Origin: Henriciella marina
GTDB taxonomy: Bacteria > Pseudomonadota > Alphaproteobacteria > Caulobacterales > Hyphomonadaceae
Length of the DNA: 64,000 nucleotides
Assembly (NCBI RefSeq): GCF_027213945.1
Contig: NZ_JAPWGW010000004.1
Span: 62,001 to 126,000, forward strand
Direction: 5' to 3'
The notes beneath the pieces were generated by a model that saw only the letters and a list, made by a program, of their open reading frames with translations, ran no database searches and was not told the origin of the DNA. Position numbers and translations under genes: made by a program. Below, piece after piece: positions 1-9,908 of the stretch (the first letter of the stretch is position 1; each line of letters starts with the position of its first letter).

Positions 1-1
1 T

Positions 2-508
2 GACCGCGGGCATATCATCGGCCAGCAGACCAGCCCGGTCACCTATCCGCTCAAGATTGCCGATGCGATCGAGCTGAATAATCGAAACTATTGTGATCTC
101 GCCGAAAGTATCGCCGCTAGGATTGCAGCTGGCGAAGAAATCGTCGGGGTGCCTCAGAAAGAGGGTAACGCGACCTATTCTATCTGGCGGGACGACGATG
201 ACTATGCCATCGACTGGTCAAAGAGCGCTGAAGAAATACAGCGCCTCGTCGACGCAGTCGGCTCACCCTATCTCGGCGCGCGATGCAGGACGTCAAAAGG
301 GCATCAGCTCATCGTCGAAAATGTGGAGGTCGTTGAAGACGTGCACTGCGAGATCCGCGATGTCGGCAAGGTCATCTTTATGCGGGAGGGAAGGCCCACC
401 GTGATCTGCGGCGCCGGCATGTTGGAACTGACCGATGTGTGGTTGGTGACAGACGCGGGGCGCGAGCCTTTCCTGCCGATGACGTCATTCCGCGTCCGTT
501 TCTGTTAG
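2..508 (+). CDS. Formyltransferase family protein, C-terminal part (cut by window edge)
   Basis: The frame is open from base 2, so the gene starts outside the window; only about 168 C-terminal residues are visible. They begin around DRGHIIGQQTSPV and include YSIWRDDDDYAIDWSKSAEE followed by LVDAVGSPYLGA. This resembles the region linking the catalytic domain to the C-terminal domain of methionyl-tRNA formyltransferase-like sugar N-formyltransferases, where an IDW motif and a following amphipathic helix are typical. A small beta-rich C-terminal domain ends at base 508. Family members transfer a formyl group from 10-formyltetrahydrofolate to an amino sugar or Met-tRNA. The catalytic Asn-His-Asp residues would lie upstream and cannot be checked. 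A GTG at 149 is in frame, but homology continues upstream of it, so it is not the start. The sugar-formyltransferase assignment is inferred from motif memory; the fold is more certain than the substrate. Confidence 0.65.
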   Translation, partial: DRGHIIGQQTSPVTYPLKIADAIELNNRNYCDLAESIAARIAAGEEIVGVPQKEGNATYSIWRDDDDYAIDWSKSAEEIQRLVDAVGSPYLGARCRTSKGHQLIVENVEVVEDVHCEIRDVGKVIFMREGRPTVICGAGMLELTDVWLVTDAGREPFLPMTSFRVRFC

Positions 509-542
509 CGAACATCCCTAACGAGATCGATCAAGCCCGCCG

Positions 543-782
543 CTAGTCCTCAGTTGCTTTCTTATCGCGGTTGATGGGATCGGCCTTCAGCTTGTCCCAG
601 CTCGTACGTTCGACGGCCTGTTCGACATCATCGTCTTTTGGTGCGGTGCCTAGCGGGAATTCACCTGAGCGGCGCTCGGCCTTCTTCTGTTCGATCTGCG
701 CATCTGTTGCCGACGTGGTGCGCGGCTTGGCCTTCTTATCCAGAGTATGCCTGTTTGTGTGTGCATCCTTGCGGTCGTTCAT
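543..782 (-). CDS. Small hydrophilic protein, divergent from katE
   Basis: A 79-residue, very polar, Lys/Asp/Arg-rich protein with no signal peptide, membrane helix or cysteine. It is probably cytoplasmic and largely disordered. A GGAAAGGG-type ribosome-binding site lies about 7 bases before the ATG at 782. It is transcribed away from the catalase gene. About 35 bases upstream there is a GGAAC-N17-TGTT sequence resembling an EcfG (general stress sigma factor) promoter, which would suit a stress-induced small protein. I do not recognise a family and give no biochemical function. The amino-acid composition is unlike the mirror-frame readings on the other strand, supporting this frame as the real one. 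Confidence 0.6.
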   Translation of the reverse strand: MNDRKDAHTNRHTLDKKAKPRTTSATDAQIEQKKAERRSGEFPLGTAPKDDDVEQAVERTSWDKLKADPINRDKKATED

Positions 783-816
783 GACTTTACCCTTTCCGAA
801 GCGAACTTTCAGAAGA

Positions 817-842
817 AACAGGCTGGATCGGGCTTGCGTTCC
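817..842 (-). promoter_or_regulatory. Possible EcfG-type promoter of the small stress protein
   Basis: On the minus strand GGAAC (842-838) is followed after exactly 17 bases by TGTT (820-817), 35 bases before the start codon at 782. The alphaproteobacterial general-stress sigma factor EcfG/SigT recognises GGAAC-N16/17-CGTT, so three of four -10 bases match. The call is inference from consensus only. Confidence 0.35.
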
Positions 843-998
843 GAAACCCGCGCCGGAGCGTTCTTCATCCTTCTGAAAAGATAATCTCAGTTAAGTATGC
901 GTCGCATTTACGCTTCGACACGCGGCTGAGCTGTGTGCGCGCCGGAACTACGCGCTGCGCGAGCCTTTTTAGCAGCTCGGATCCACGGAGATATTAGC

Positions 999-3059
<2,061 letters not shown>

Positions 3060-3086
3060 AGCGCCCGTCACTTCGTGAAAAAGATC

Positions 3087-3117
3087 AATCCCGGCCTCTT
3101 GAGGGGCCGGGATTTTT
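3087..3117. terminator. Bidirectional intrinsic terminator between katE and the prepilin peptidase gene
   Basis: A perfect 10-base stem, AATCCCGGCC (3087-3096) and GGCCGGGATT (3105-3114), with an 8-base loop is followed by a T run on the plus strand. On the minus strand the stem is followed by GATCTTTTTC, so it can also end the convergent gene, whose stop codon is at 3117-3119. Confidence 0.85.
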
Positions 3118-3662
3118 CATGCGGGCAATATAACGGGGCCTGCCAGCCAGCAGATCCAGCCGGAGAGGGCGATCCAAGGGCCGAAGGCGATGGGTGTGTC
3201 GGTGGTGAATTGCCGCCGCATCAGGCCTGCATAGACCAGCACCGCCAGGAGGCCGCTTGCGGCGGCGATCAGGAAAAGGAGCGGCAGGCCTTGCCAGGCG
3301 AGCCAGAGGCCGAGGGCGCCAGCAAGCTTCGCGTCGCCGCGGCCAAGCGCGTCAATGCCGCGGACATGACGGTAGAAAAGCTCAAGCCCGAGAAGAACCA
3401 GATAGCCTGCGACGCCGCCGATGAGGTGATCCAGCCAGTCGGCGCGGGCGTGCTGCCAGACCATGAGTACGCCGAGGGCTGCGAGAACCGCATTCAATGG
3501 GTCCGGCAGGATGAAGGTGCGCCAGTCGATAATTGCGAGCGTTACAAGGACCGCGCCCATAGCGAGCGTCAGGATGAGCATGCCGGGCGGCGCGAACAGC
3601 CATGCAGAGACGGCGACGGCAAGGGCCAACAGGGCGTAGAGGAGAAGGATGGCGGCGCGCAT
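3117..3662 (-). CDS. A24-family prepilin peptidase (CpaA/TadV-like, short form)
   Basis: A 181-residue, mostly hydrophobic membrane protease. The two aspartates of type IV prepilin peptidases are visible: one in DWRTFILPDPLN near residue 47 and one in the GxGD-like motif LGRGDAKLAGALG near residue 111. The protein lacks the N-terminal methyltransferase/Cys-rich half of PilD, so it is the short form, as in CpaA/TadV or FlaK-like peptidases. Such enzymes cleave the leader of pilins or pseudopilins in the inner membrane. No pilus or secretion genes lie nearby, so it is an orphan here and its substrate is unknown. It converges on katE and shares its terminator. Confidence 0.85.
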   Translation of the reverse strand: MRAAILLLYALLALAVAVSAWLFAPPGMLILTLAMGAVLVTLAIIDWRTFILPDPLNAVLAALGVLMVWQHARADWLDHLIGGVAGYLVLLGLELFYRHVRGIDALGRGDAKLAGALGLWLAWQGLPLLFLIAAASGLLAVLVYAGLMRRQFTTDTPIAFGPWIALSGWICWLAGPVILPA

Positions 3663-3813
3663 GTTCCGTCAGCCCCTATCCGTTTTCGCCGCATGTGGCG
3701 AGCGCGCGGGGGGGAGAACGTCTATCTAACCCGCCGCCACGTCATAATGGCCGGGGCCGATAACTGCCTCTAGATAACCCGTAAGAACAAGCGGCAGGAG
3801 AGGAGGCGCGAAG

Positions 3814-4812
3814 ATGAGCGTACCAGACAAGATGAGAGCGCTTCAGGTCGAGGAGCTGGGCGAGAAGTATAAGGGCGTGCACCTTCGAGAGATTGACGTG
3901 CCCGCGCCTGCAAAGGGCGAAATCCTGCTGCGCATCCGGGCAGGGAGCCTGGGGTTCCCGGACCTTCTGATGACGCAGGGCGGCTATCAGCACAAACCGT
4001 CGCTGCCCTTCATTCCGGGCGGCGATGTGGCGGGCGAGATCGCGGCGCTGGGCGATGGCGTGAGCTGTGTTTCGGTCGGAGACCGCGTGGTGACGAGTCG
4101 TCTTGGCGGCGCGTTTGCCGAATATAATAGCTACAGCGCCGAGACAGTGCGGAAGATACCGGATCACCTTGATTTCGCGGCGGCGGCCTCAGTCGGATCG
4201 GCCTATCTGACGGCCTATGTGTCACTGGTGCGGCGGGCCGAGATACAGCCGGGCGAGTGGCTGCTGGTGCATGGCGCGGCAGGCGGTGTCGGCCTTGCGG
4301 CCGTGGACCTTGGCAAGCATCTCGGCGCGAAGGTCATCGCGGCGGCCTCGCGGGACGACAAGCTGAAGATCATCGAGGAGAAATATTCACCCGATGCCGT
4401 CATCAATTATTCGGGCGGGTTTCGCGAGAAGGTGAAGGAGATCACCGGCGGCGGCGCGGACGTGATCTATGACCCGGTCGGCGGCGATGTCTTTGATGAG
4501 AGCGTGCGCTGTATCGCCTTTAACGGCCGGCTTCTGGTGGTCGGCTTTGCGTCCGGACGCATCCCCGAGATCAAGGTGAACATGCCGCTAATCAAGGGGT
4601 TCTCGGTCGTCGGTGTCCGGGCAGGTGAGTATGGCCGCCAGTTCCCTGAAAAGGGGCGTGAGAATATGGAAGCGGTCTGGAAACTGATCGAGGAGAAGTC
4701 CGTCACACCGCATGCCCACGGGGTCTATGCGCTGGATGATTGGCGGACGGCCTTTGCCGAAATGGAAGAGCGCCGCGTTGTCGGGCGGGTGATCATCGAT
4801 CCGTCGCTGTAA
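3814..4812 (+). CDS. NADPH:quinone oxidoreductase family protein (zinc-independent MDR)
   Basis: A 332-residue medium-chain dehydrogenase/reductase. The N-terminal GroES-like domain (GEILLRIRAGSLGFPDLL, then PFIPGGDVAGEI) is followed by a Rossmann domain with the nucleotide-binding motif WLLVHGAAGGVGLAAVDLGK near residues 149-168. The structural and catalytic zinc ligands of alcohol dehydrogenases are absent, so it belongs to the quinone oxidoreductase subgroup, which reduces quinones or enoyl/alkenal substrates with NADPH. An AGGAGG site lies about 8 bases before the ATG. The last 20 bases overlap the convergent monooxygenase gene. The true substrate cannot be told from sequence. Confidence 0.9.
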   Translation: MSVPDKMRALQVEELGEKYKGVHLREIDVPAPAKGEILLRIRAGSLGFPDLLMTQGGYQHKPSLPFIPGGDVAGEIAALGDGVSCVSVGDRVVTSRLGGAFAEYNSYSAETVRKIPDHLDFAAAASVGSAYLTAYVSLVRRAEIQPGEWLLVHGAAGGVGLAAVDLGKHLGAKVIAAASRDDKLKIIEEKYSPDAVINYSGGFREKVKEITGGGADVIYDPVGGDVFDESVRCIAFNGRLLVVGFASGRIPEIKVNMPLIKGFSVVGVRAGEYGRQFPEKGRENMEAVWKLIEEKSVTPHAHGVYALDDWRTAFAEMEERRVVGRVIIDPSL

Positions 4813-6007
4813 CGTCGTGGCCGTAGATCCAGTCGAGGCGTGAGCGGACCACGCCCGGCAGGAGATGGCCAGCCAGCCACATCGGGCCGTAGGCGGCGAG
4901 CTGTGCGGGCGGCGTGCGTTTGTGGAAGGTCTTCATATTGGCGCGGGAGGCTGCCTGTATGCGCGCGGTGCGCGGCTTGCGCGTGGCTTCAAAGCGGGCG
5001 AGGGCGTCCGGCACCGGCGTGTCGCCGCCAAGCTGCGCGGCCAGCACGAAGGCGTCCTCGATGGCCTGCGCCGCCCCCTGGGCCTGAAAGGGCAACATGG
5101 GGTGACAGGCGTCGCCAAGCAGTGTGACCGGGCCGTCGCTCCATGTGCCGAGCGGCTCCCGGTCAAAGAGTGCCCAGCGATAATGGGTGTCAGCCTTGTC
5201 GATGAGATCGGTGAGCGTGGTGTCCCATCCCCTGAAGTCGTTGAGCGCCTCGTCCTTGGTGCCTTGCTCTGTCCAGCTTTCGCCGCGCCAGTCATGGCGT
5301 TCGACAATGCCGACGAAGTTGGCGAGCGTGCCGCCTCTCAGCCTGTAGGTGACCGCATGGCGGCCGGGCCCTGCCCAGACGCAGGCAGTTGGCGGGGGCG
5401 GCGCTTTTAGCCGGTCTATCGGCACGGTGAGACGCCAGGCGAGATTGCCGGTGAAGCGGGCAGGGATATCCCCAAGCATCTGTTTGCGGATGGCCGAATG
5501 AAGACCATCAGCGCCAATCAGGACGTCGCCTTCGGCGGCGGGTTTACCGTCCAGGATAAGTTCGGCGCGGCCGCTTTCGGCTTTGTACCCGGTGGCCTGT
5601 GCACCGAGTTGGACTGTGATCTGCGGGCTGGCGTCCACCGCTGCGGCCAGCAGACCGATGAGGTCAGCGCGGTGGATGTGGATGTAGGGCGCGCCCCAGG
5701 CGGGCGAGGGGCGCTGGTTGACGGGGACGGAAAAGGCGCGGTGGCCAGAGCGGCCGAGACGAAGCTCCAGCGCTTCTGGAGCAAAGCCGCGCTCTGCGAC
5801 CCGGTCTGCCAGGCCAAGCGCGGCCAAGACCTTCATGGCGTTGGGGCTGAGCTGCAGGCCAGCGCCGACCTCGGTCAGGCTGGCGGCCGCCTCGAACAGG
5901 TCGACCGTCCAGCCCTGCCGGGCGAGACATAGCGCGGCGGTGAGGCCGCCTATGCCGCCGCCAGCGATAACGGCATGACGTTTTTGACTGCTCATCCTGT
6001 CAGTCAT
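4793..6007 (-). CDS. FAD-dependent aromatic-ring monooxygenase (salicylate / 3-hydroxybenzoate 6-hydroxylase type)
   Basis: About 404 residues of the class A flavoprotein hydroxylase fold. The Rossmann GxGxxG motif is HAVIAGGGIGGLTAAL at the N-terminus, the DG motif is GDVLIGADGLHSAIRK, and the second FAD motif is VTLLGDACHPMLPFQAQGA. These match NAD(P)H-dependent hydroxylases of phenolic acids. The start is uncertain: in-frame ATG codons lie at 6007 and 5995, and a TTG at 6031; none has a convincing ribosome-binding site, and the family usually begins 5-15 residues before the GxGxxG motif. The 3' end overlaps the convergent oxidoreductase by 20 bases. There is no adjacent aromatic degradation operon, so the substrate is not inferred further. 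Confidence 0.88.
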   Translation of the reverse strand: MTDRMSSQKRHAVIAGGGIGGLTAALCLARQGWTVDLFEAAASLTEVGAGLQLSPNAMKVLAALGLADRVAERGFAPEALELRLGRSGHRAFSVPVNQRPSPAWGAPYIHIHRADLIGLLAAAVDASPQITVQLGAQATGYKAESGRAELILDGKPAAEGDVLIGADGLHSAIRKQMLGDIPARFTGNLAWRLTVPIDRLKAPPPPTACVWAGPGRHAVTYRLRGGTLANFVGIVERHDWRGESWTEQGTKDEALNDFRGWDTTLTDLIDKADTHYRWALFDREPLGTWSDGPVTLLGDACHPMLPFQAQGAAQAIEDAFVLAAQLGGDTPVPDALARFEATRKPRTARIQAASRANMKTFHKRTPPAQLAAYGPMWLAGHLLPGVVRSRLDWIYGHDVTATDR

Positions 6008-6122
6008 GGCTTTGCTCGCGGCATTGGGCAAGCGCCGGTGCGAAGGCCGATTGCCGCGTTCGACATCTGCTTGCTGGTCAACTGGTTTGGCGTCATGATG
6101 AGGACCAACAGGGGAGGCGGAT

Positions 6123-6716
6123 ATGATCTATCTGGTTGCGGGGCTGGTTATATTCTTCGGGCTGCATGTCTATTCGGCAGTGCGCACGCGTGCGCCAGCG
6201 ACACGGATCGAGGCGCGCATGGGGGCGGGGCCGTTCAAGGGCCTTTATAGCCTGGTTGCGATTGCCGGCTTCGTTCTCATCGTCTGGGGATATGGCGCGG
6301 CGCGGCCATCGGCGATTATCTGGCAGCCGCCTGTCTGGACCGCGCACCTCAATATCCTCCTGCAACTGATAGCGATGCCAGTCCTCGTGGCGGCCTATCT
6401 GCCGGCCGGTCACATCAAGAAGACGCTGAAGCATCCCATGCTGGTGGCCGTGAAGATCTGGGCCATCGGGCATTTGCTGGCGAATGGTGAGCTCAATTCG
6501 ATTCTGCTGTTCGGCAGTTTCCTCGCCTATGCAGTGTTCGACCGGATCATGGTCAAAAAGCGCGGCGAAACCGGCCTGCCGGATAATGTGAAGACGGCGC
6601 TTTCCAGCGACATGATTGCGCTTCTCATCGGCCTTGTGATCTGGGGCGCGATGATTTTCGGCCTGCATGCGCTGCTCTTTGGTCGGCCTGTCATCGCTGG
6701 CATGGGCGCAGCTTAG
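6123..6716 (+). CDS. NnrU family membrane protein
   Basis: A 197-residue integral membrane protein of five or six predicted helices. It has the features of the NnrU family: an N-terminal GLVIFFGLHVYSAV helix, a PPVWTAHLNILLQLIAMP stretch, and HPMLVAVKIWAIGHLLANGE with the conserved His-Pro and His. NnrU was first linked to nitric oxide reduction regulons, but many alphaproteobacteria that do not denitrify carry it, and no nor or nir genes are nearby. An AGGGGAGG site precedes the ATG at 6123. Its biochemical role is not known; a relation to the isoprenoid or carotenoid-type isomerase Z-ISO family has been noted for NnrU-domain proteins. Confidence 0.88.
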   Translation: MIYLVAGLVIFFGLHVYSAVRTRAPATRIEARMGAGPFKGLYSLVAIAGFVLIVWGYGAARPSAIIWQPPVWTAHLNILLQLIAMPVLVAAYLPAGHIKKTLKHPMLVAVKIWAIGHLLANGELNSILLFGSFLAYAVFDRIMVKKRGETGLPDNVKTALSSDMIALLIGLVIWGAMIFGLHALLFGRPVIAGMGAA

Positions 6717-6816
6717 GCGCGGCTCTATCGACTACATTACGGTTTCGTGCTTGGCGCTGCTGGCCCGGCTCTGTTAGGAGACGCGCCAGAACTCTCAGCA
6801 TGGAGGATGCGCGCCC

Positions 6817-7662
6817 GTGTCCGCACAATCTCAAGTCAGACGCAAAACCGTCCGCGATATCATTGCCGCCAAGACCGGTGAGCCGCTTGTCTGCCTGACC
6901 GCCTATGATGCACCGACCGCGGCCATCATGGACCCTTATTGCGACCTGCTGCTGGTGGGCGACAGTGTGGGGATGGTCGTTCACGGCCTGACATCTACGG
7001 TGGGTGTCACTATGGAGATGATGATCCTGCACGGGCAAGCCGTGATGCGCGGGTCGGACAGGGCTTTCGTCGTCGTCGACATGCCTTTCGGCTCTTATGA
7101 GACGAGCGCTGACCAGGCTTTCCTCAATGCCTCGCGCATCATGAAGGAAACCGGCTGTCAGGCGGTGAAGATCGAGAGCGGAACCTATGCCGCCCATCAG
7201 ATCAAGCACCTCGTCGAGCGCGGCGTGCCGGTCATGGGGCATGTTGGCCTCCGCCCGCAGGCGATCAACGTCGTTGGCGGCTTCAAGGCCCAGGGCCGCG
7301 ATGATGCAGAGCGTGAACGCGTCATGGAAGAGGCACGCGCCGCAGAAGAGGCAGGCGCCTTTGCGATCGTGATTGAAGGCGTCGCCGAAGACCTCGCCGA
7401 TAAGATCACGAAGACGCTTTCAATCCCGACGATTGGCATCGGTGCATCAGCTTCCTGTGATGGGCAGATCCTGGTGACGCAGGACATGCTGGGTATCTTC
7501 GACTGGACGCCGAAATTCGTTCGACGTTATGGCGACCTTCAGTCCGAGATCGCCAAATCTGTGAAAGCATATGCCCGTGATGTGCGCGCGCGCACCTTTC
7601 CTGCAGAAGCGGAAACCTACAAGCTATCAGGTGGCGGCAAGGCGAATCTGCCGAAAGGGTAG
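6817..7662 (+). CDS. panB: 3-methyl-2-oxobutanoate hydroxymethyltransferase
   Basis: First committed enzyme of pantothenate and CoA synthesis: it adds a hydroxymethyl group from 5,10-methylene-THF to 2-oxoisovalerate to make ketopantoate. At 281 residues it has the normal length. Metal and substrate residues are seen in LLVGDSVGMVVHG, VDMPFGSYE, KIESG and PVMGHVGLRPQ, and the C-terminal IGIGASASCDGQILV block is typical. The start is a GTG at 6817 with GGAGG 10 bases upstream; the nearby ATGs at 6800 and 6806 are out of frame. panC is not adjacent, so the pathway is split on this chromosome. Confidence 0.97.
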   Translation: MSAQSQVRRKTVRDIIAAKTGEPLVCLTAYDAPTAAIMDPYCDLLLVGDSVGMVVHGLTSTVGVTMEMMILHGQAVMRGSDRAFVVVDMPFGSYETSADQAFLNASRIMKETGCQAVKIESGTYAAHQIKHLVERGVPVMGHVGLRPQAINVVGGFKAQGRDDAERERVMEEARAAEEAGAFAIVIEGVAEDLADKITKTLSIPTIGIGASASCDGQILVTQDMLGIFDWTPKFVRRYGDLQSEIAKSVKAYARDVRARTFPAEAETYKLSGGGKANLPKG

Positions 7663-7694
7663 ATGAAACAGTTATCGCGCGTTGCCGCAGGAAG

Positions 7695-7712
7695 GCACCC
7701 CGGTTAGGGTGC
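7695..7712 (+). terminator. Weak hairpin between panB and the YfgM-like gene
   Basis: GCACCC (7695-7700) and GGGTGC (7707-7712) form a six-base stem with a six-base loop 33 bases after panB. There is no clean T run, so it may be a weak terminator or only an mRNA hairpin. Confidence 0.3.
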
Positions 7713-7751
7713 GCGCTGATTTGATGCCCATTATCCAGTGGAGTAGGCCAA

Positions 7752-8507
7752 TTGGCTGATATCTTTGAGGAAGTTGAAGAAGGCCTGCGCCAGGACAAGG
7801 CGGCGCGCCTCTGGAAGAAGTATGGCGTCTTCGCCTATATTGCTGCGGGCCTCCTGATCGGTGGTGTCGCGCTGAATGAGTATCTTCAAAGTCAGCGTTC
7901 GCAGAACCTCGAAGCGCAGTCTGCGTCTTTCGAACAGGCAGACCGCGCGCTGGCCGAAGAGGACTACCAGACGGCGACAACCGGCTTCGGCAATCTTGCT
8001 CAGTCCGGCGATGAGATTGCGCCGCTGGCCGCGAACTTTCTGGCGCAGACCCGTCTTGCAGGGAATGCTGACCGCGAGGCGGCCATCGGCGCACTTGAGC
8101 TTGCGGCCAACTCTGAAACACCTATCGGCAAGATGTCCTTGATGAAGGCCGCCTATCTGAAATCGCAGACGGCAAGCCGGGCCGAACTTGAAGCCTATCT
8201 TGGTACACTGCCTGAGGAAGAAAGCGAGTTTGGTGCGCTCGCTCTTGAGCTGATCGCGTCGAAAGCCGCGCAAGAGGGCGACACTGAATATGCCCGGCAG
8301 GTTTTTAACGAATTACGCTTCCTTGCGAACGTGCCGGAGGGCGTGTCCCAGCGGGCCGTGCGTGCGCTCGTAGTGCTGCCGACGCAGGCTGTAGCGACTG
8401 AAAATAGCGAAACAGTGCAGGATACGGCGCCTGTAGAGACAGTTGAGACTGACGACATTCCGGAAGCAGGCGATGCCGCTTCCAGCGACGGAGACCAGCC
8501 AGAATGA
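7752..8507 (+). CDS. YfgM-like periplasmic tetratricopeptide protein
   Basis: A 251-residue type II membrane protein. A short charged cytoplasmic segment (EEVEEGLRQDKAARLWKKYG) is followed by one membrane helix (about residues 25-40, FAYIAAGLLIGGVAL) and a helical TPR-like periplasmic region to about residue 210, then an acidic Thr/Glu-rich tail. This is the architecture of YfgM, the SecYEG-associated protein that passes clients to periplasmic chaperones, and its place just before bamB and der matches the conserved yfgM-bamB-der order. The start is a TTG at 7752 with TGGAG 8 bases upstream. The stop overlaps the bamB start (ATGA), so the two are translationally coupled. Confidence 0.85.
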   Translation: MADIFEEVEEGLRQDKAARLWKKYGVFAYIAAGLLIGGVALNEYLQSQRSQNLEAQSASFEQADRALAEEDYQTATTGFGNLAQSGDEIAPLAANFLAQTRLAGNADREAAIGALELAANSETPIGKMSLMKAAYLKSQTASRAELEAYLGTLPEEESEFGALALELIASKAAQEGDTEYARQVFNELRFLANVPEGVSQRAVRALVVLPTQAVATENSETVQDTAPVETVETDDIPEAGDAASSDGDQPE

Positions 8508-9847
8508 TGAATTTGACCTTTCGGGCAGCCATGCTCGGCACGCTCGCCATGAGTTTGTCAGCCTGCTCCTATTTCAGTAATCTGCGCGCTGAAGAGCAGC
8601 GCCTCACCGCTGAAGAGAAAGAGGGGCGCATTGAGATGGTGCTCGGCGACGAGACGATCGAGGCTGATCCCGCGCTCGCGACCCAGACAATCACGCTTCC
8701 CGCGGCTACCCAACTGGCAAGCTGGCCTGAAGCTGGCTCGCGTCCGGTCAAATCGGCTGGCCATGTGGCCGCCGCAGCAGATCTCGAAATAGCCTGGTCT
8801 GTTGATGCTGGTCGGGGCACTGACCGTAATGGTGCGCTGACCACACCGCCAGTGGCGAGTGAAACAGCGATTTTCGTTGTCGATGCCCGCCAGACAGTGC
8901 GCGCGTTCAACCTGTCGAATGGTTCCCGCCTTTGGCGGCGCGAGCTGGAGTCCGGCAATGACCGTGACAAGCGCGGCATCGGTTCCGGTCTTGCCTATTC
9001 ATCGGGACGCCTGATCGTGGCGAGCGGCTTTGGTTTCGTCGCTGCACTGGACGCTGACACGGGCCGTGAAATCTGGCGCCGCGATATGGAAGCGCCGATG
9101 ACCGGCGCGCCGACGATTGATGATGGCCGCATTTTCGTCTCGTCGAACAATAATGAGCTTTTCGCGCTCGATCTTGATGATGGCCGCGTGCTCTGGTCGG
9201 ATCAGGCCATCGCCGAAACGGCACGTGTGCTTGGTTCTTCGAGCCCGGCGGCTGTCGAGGACATCGTGATCGCACCTTACAGCTCTGGTGAGATCATTGC
9301 CTATCTGGCAGCGAATGGTCGCCGTCTCTGGACCGAAGCGCTGTCACGACCGGGCCGTTTCACCCCGATCTCCTCGATCAATGACATTGCATCGCGCCCT
9401 GTCATCGGGAACGGTCTCGTCTTCGCGGCAAACCAGTCGGGCGTCATGGCGGCGATTGATGGACGCAGCGGCGACCGTGTATGGGTGCAGCCAATCGGAT
9501 CCACCTCGGCGCCTGCACTCGTCTCTCAATACCTCTTTGTCTCTGGCACAGACGGGCGAGTGGCCGCGATCAATGCGGGGACCGGGCAGGTGTTCTGGGT
9601 GACCCAACTGCGCGAGTTTGAACGCCAGGAGAAACAACGCGGACGTATCTCCTATGCCGGGCCGATCATCGCATCGAACCAGGTTCTGGTTGCCTCCTCC
9701 CGCGGCACCGTCATTGCACTGTCACCGCAGACGGGCGAGCGTACGGGGTCGCTTGAATTGAAGGATCCGGTCTATCTCGAACCAATCTCGGTTGGAGACA
9801 AGGTCTTCGTCCTGACGGACGATGCGCGGCTGATCGCAATCCGCTAG
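8504..9847 (+). CDS. bamB: Outer-membrane protein assembly factor BamB (lipoprotein)
   Basis: BamB is the beta-propeller lipoprotein of the BAM complex that helps BamA insert beta-barrel proteins. The 447-residue product has a lipoprotein signal peptide ending in LSAC with the acylated Cys21. It then has repeated blades with PQQ-type motifs, for example FVVDARQTVRAFNLSNGSRL, FVAALDADTGREIWRRD, LFALDLDDGRVLW, VMAAIDGRSGDRVW and VAAINAGTGQVFW. The segment of about 80 residues before the first blade is longer than in enterobacterial BamB, as is common in Alphaproteobacteria. It shares four bases with the upstream YfgM-like gene and precedes der. Confidence 0.93.
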   Translation: MMNLTFRAAMLGTLAMSLSACSYFSNLRAEEQRLTAEEKEGRIEMVLGDETIEADPALATQTITLPAATQLASWPEAGSRPVKSAGHVAAAADLEIAWSVDAGRGTDRNGALTTPPVASETAIFVVDARQTVRAFNLSNGSRLWRRELESGNDRDKRGIGSGLAYSSGRLIVASGFGFVAALDADTGREIWRRDMEAPMTGAPTIDDGRIFVSSNNNELFALDLDDGRVLWSDQAIAETARVLGSSSPAAVEDIVIAPYSSGEIIAYLAANGRRLWTEALSRPGRFTPISSINDIASRPVIGNGLVFAANQSGVMAAIDGRSGDRVWVQPIGSTSAPALVSQYLFVSGTDGRVAAINAGTGQVFWVTQLREFERQEKQRGRISYAGPIIASNQVLVASSRGTVIALSPQTGERTGSLELKDPVYLEPISVGDKVFVLTDDARLIAIR

Positions 9848-9908
9848 GATACCGCAAGACCAGCCGGTGTCCTGAACGGTCAGGACAGGTTTCACGAAAG
9901 GACGGCGC

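Noticed and set aside
3075-3773. Plus-strand frame of 232 codons over the prepilin peptidase gene
   Set aside because: Glu/Arg/Gly-rich composition of a reverse-frame shadow; the minus-strand peptidase has its two catalytic aspartates.
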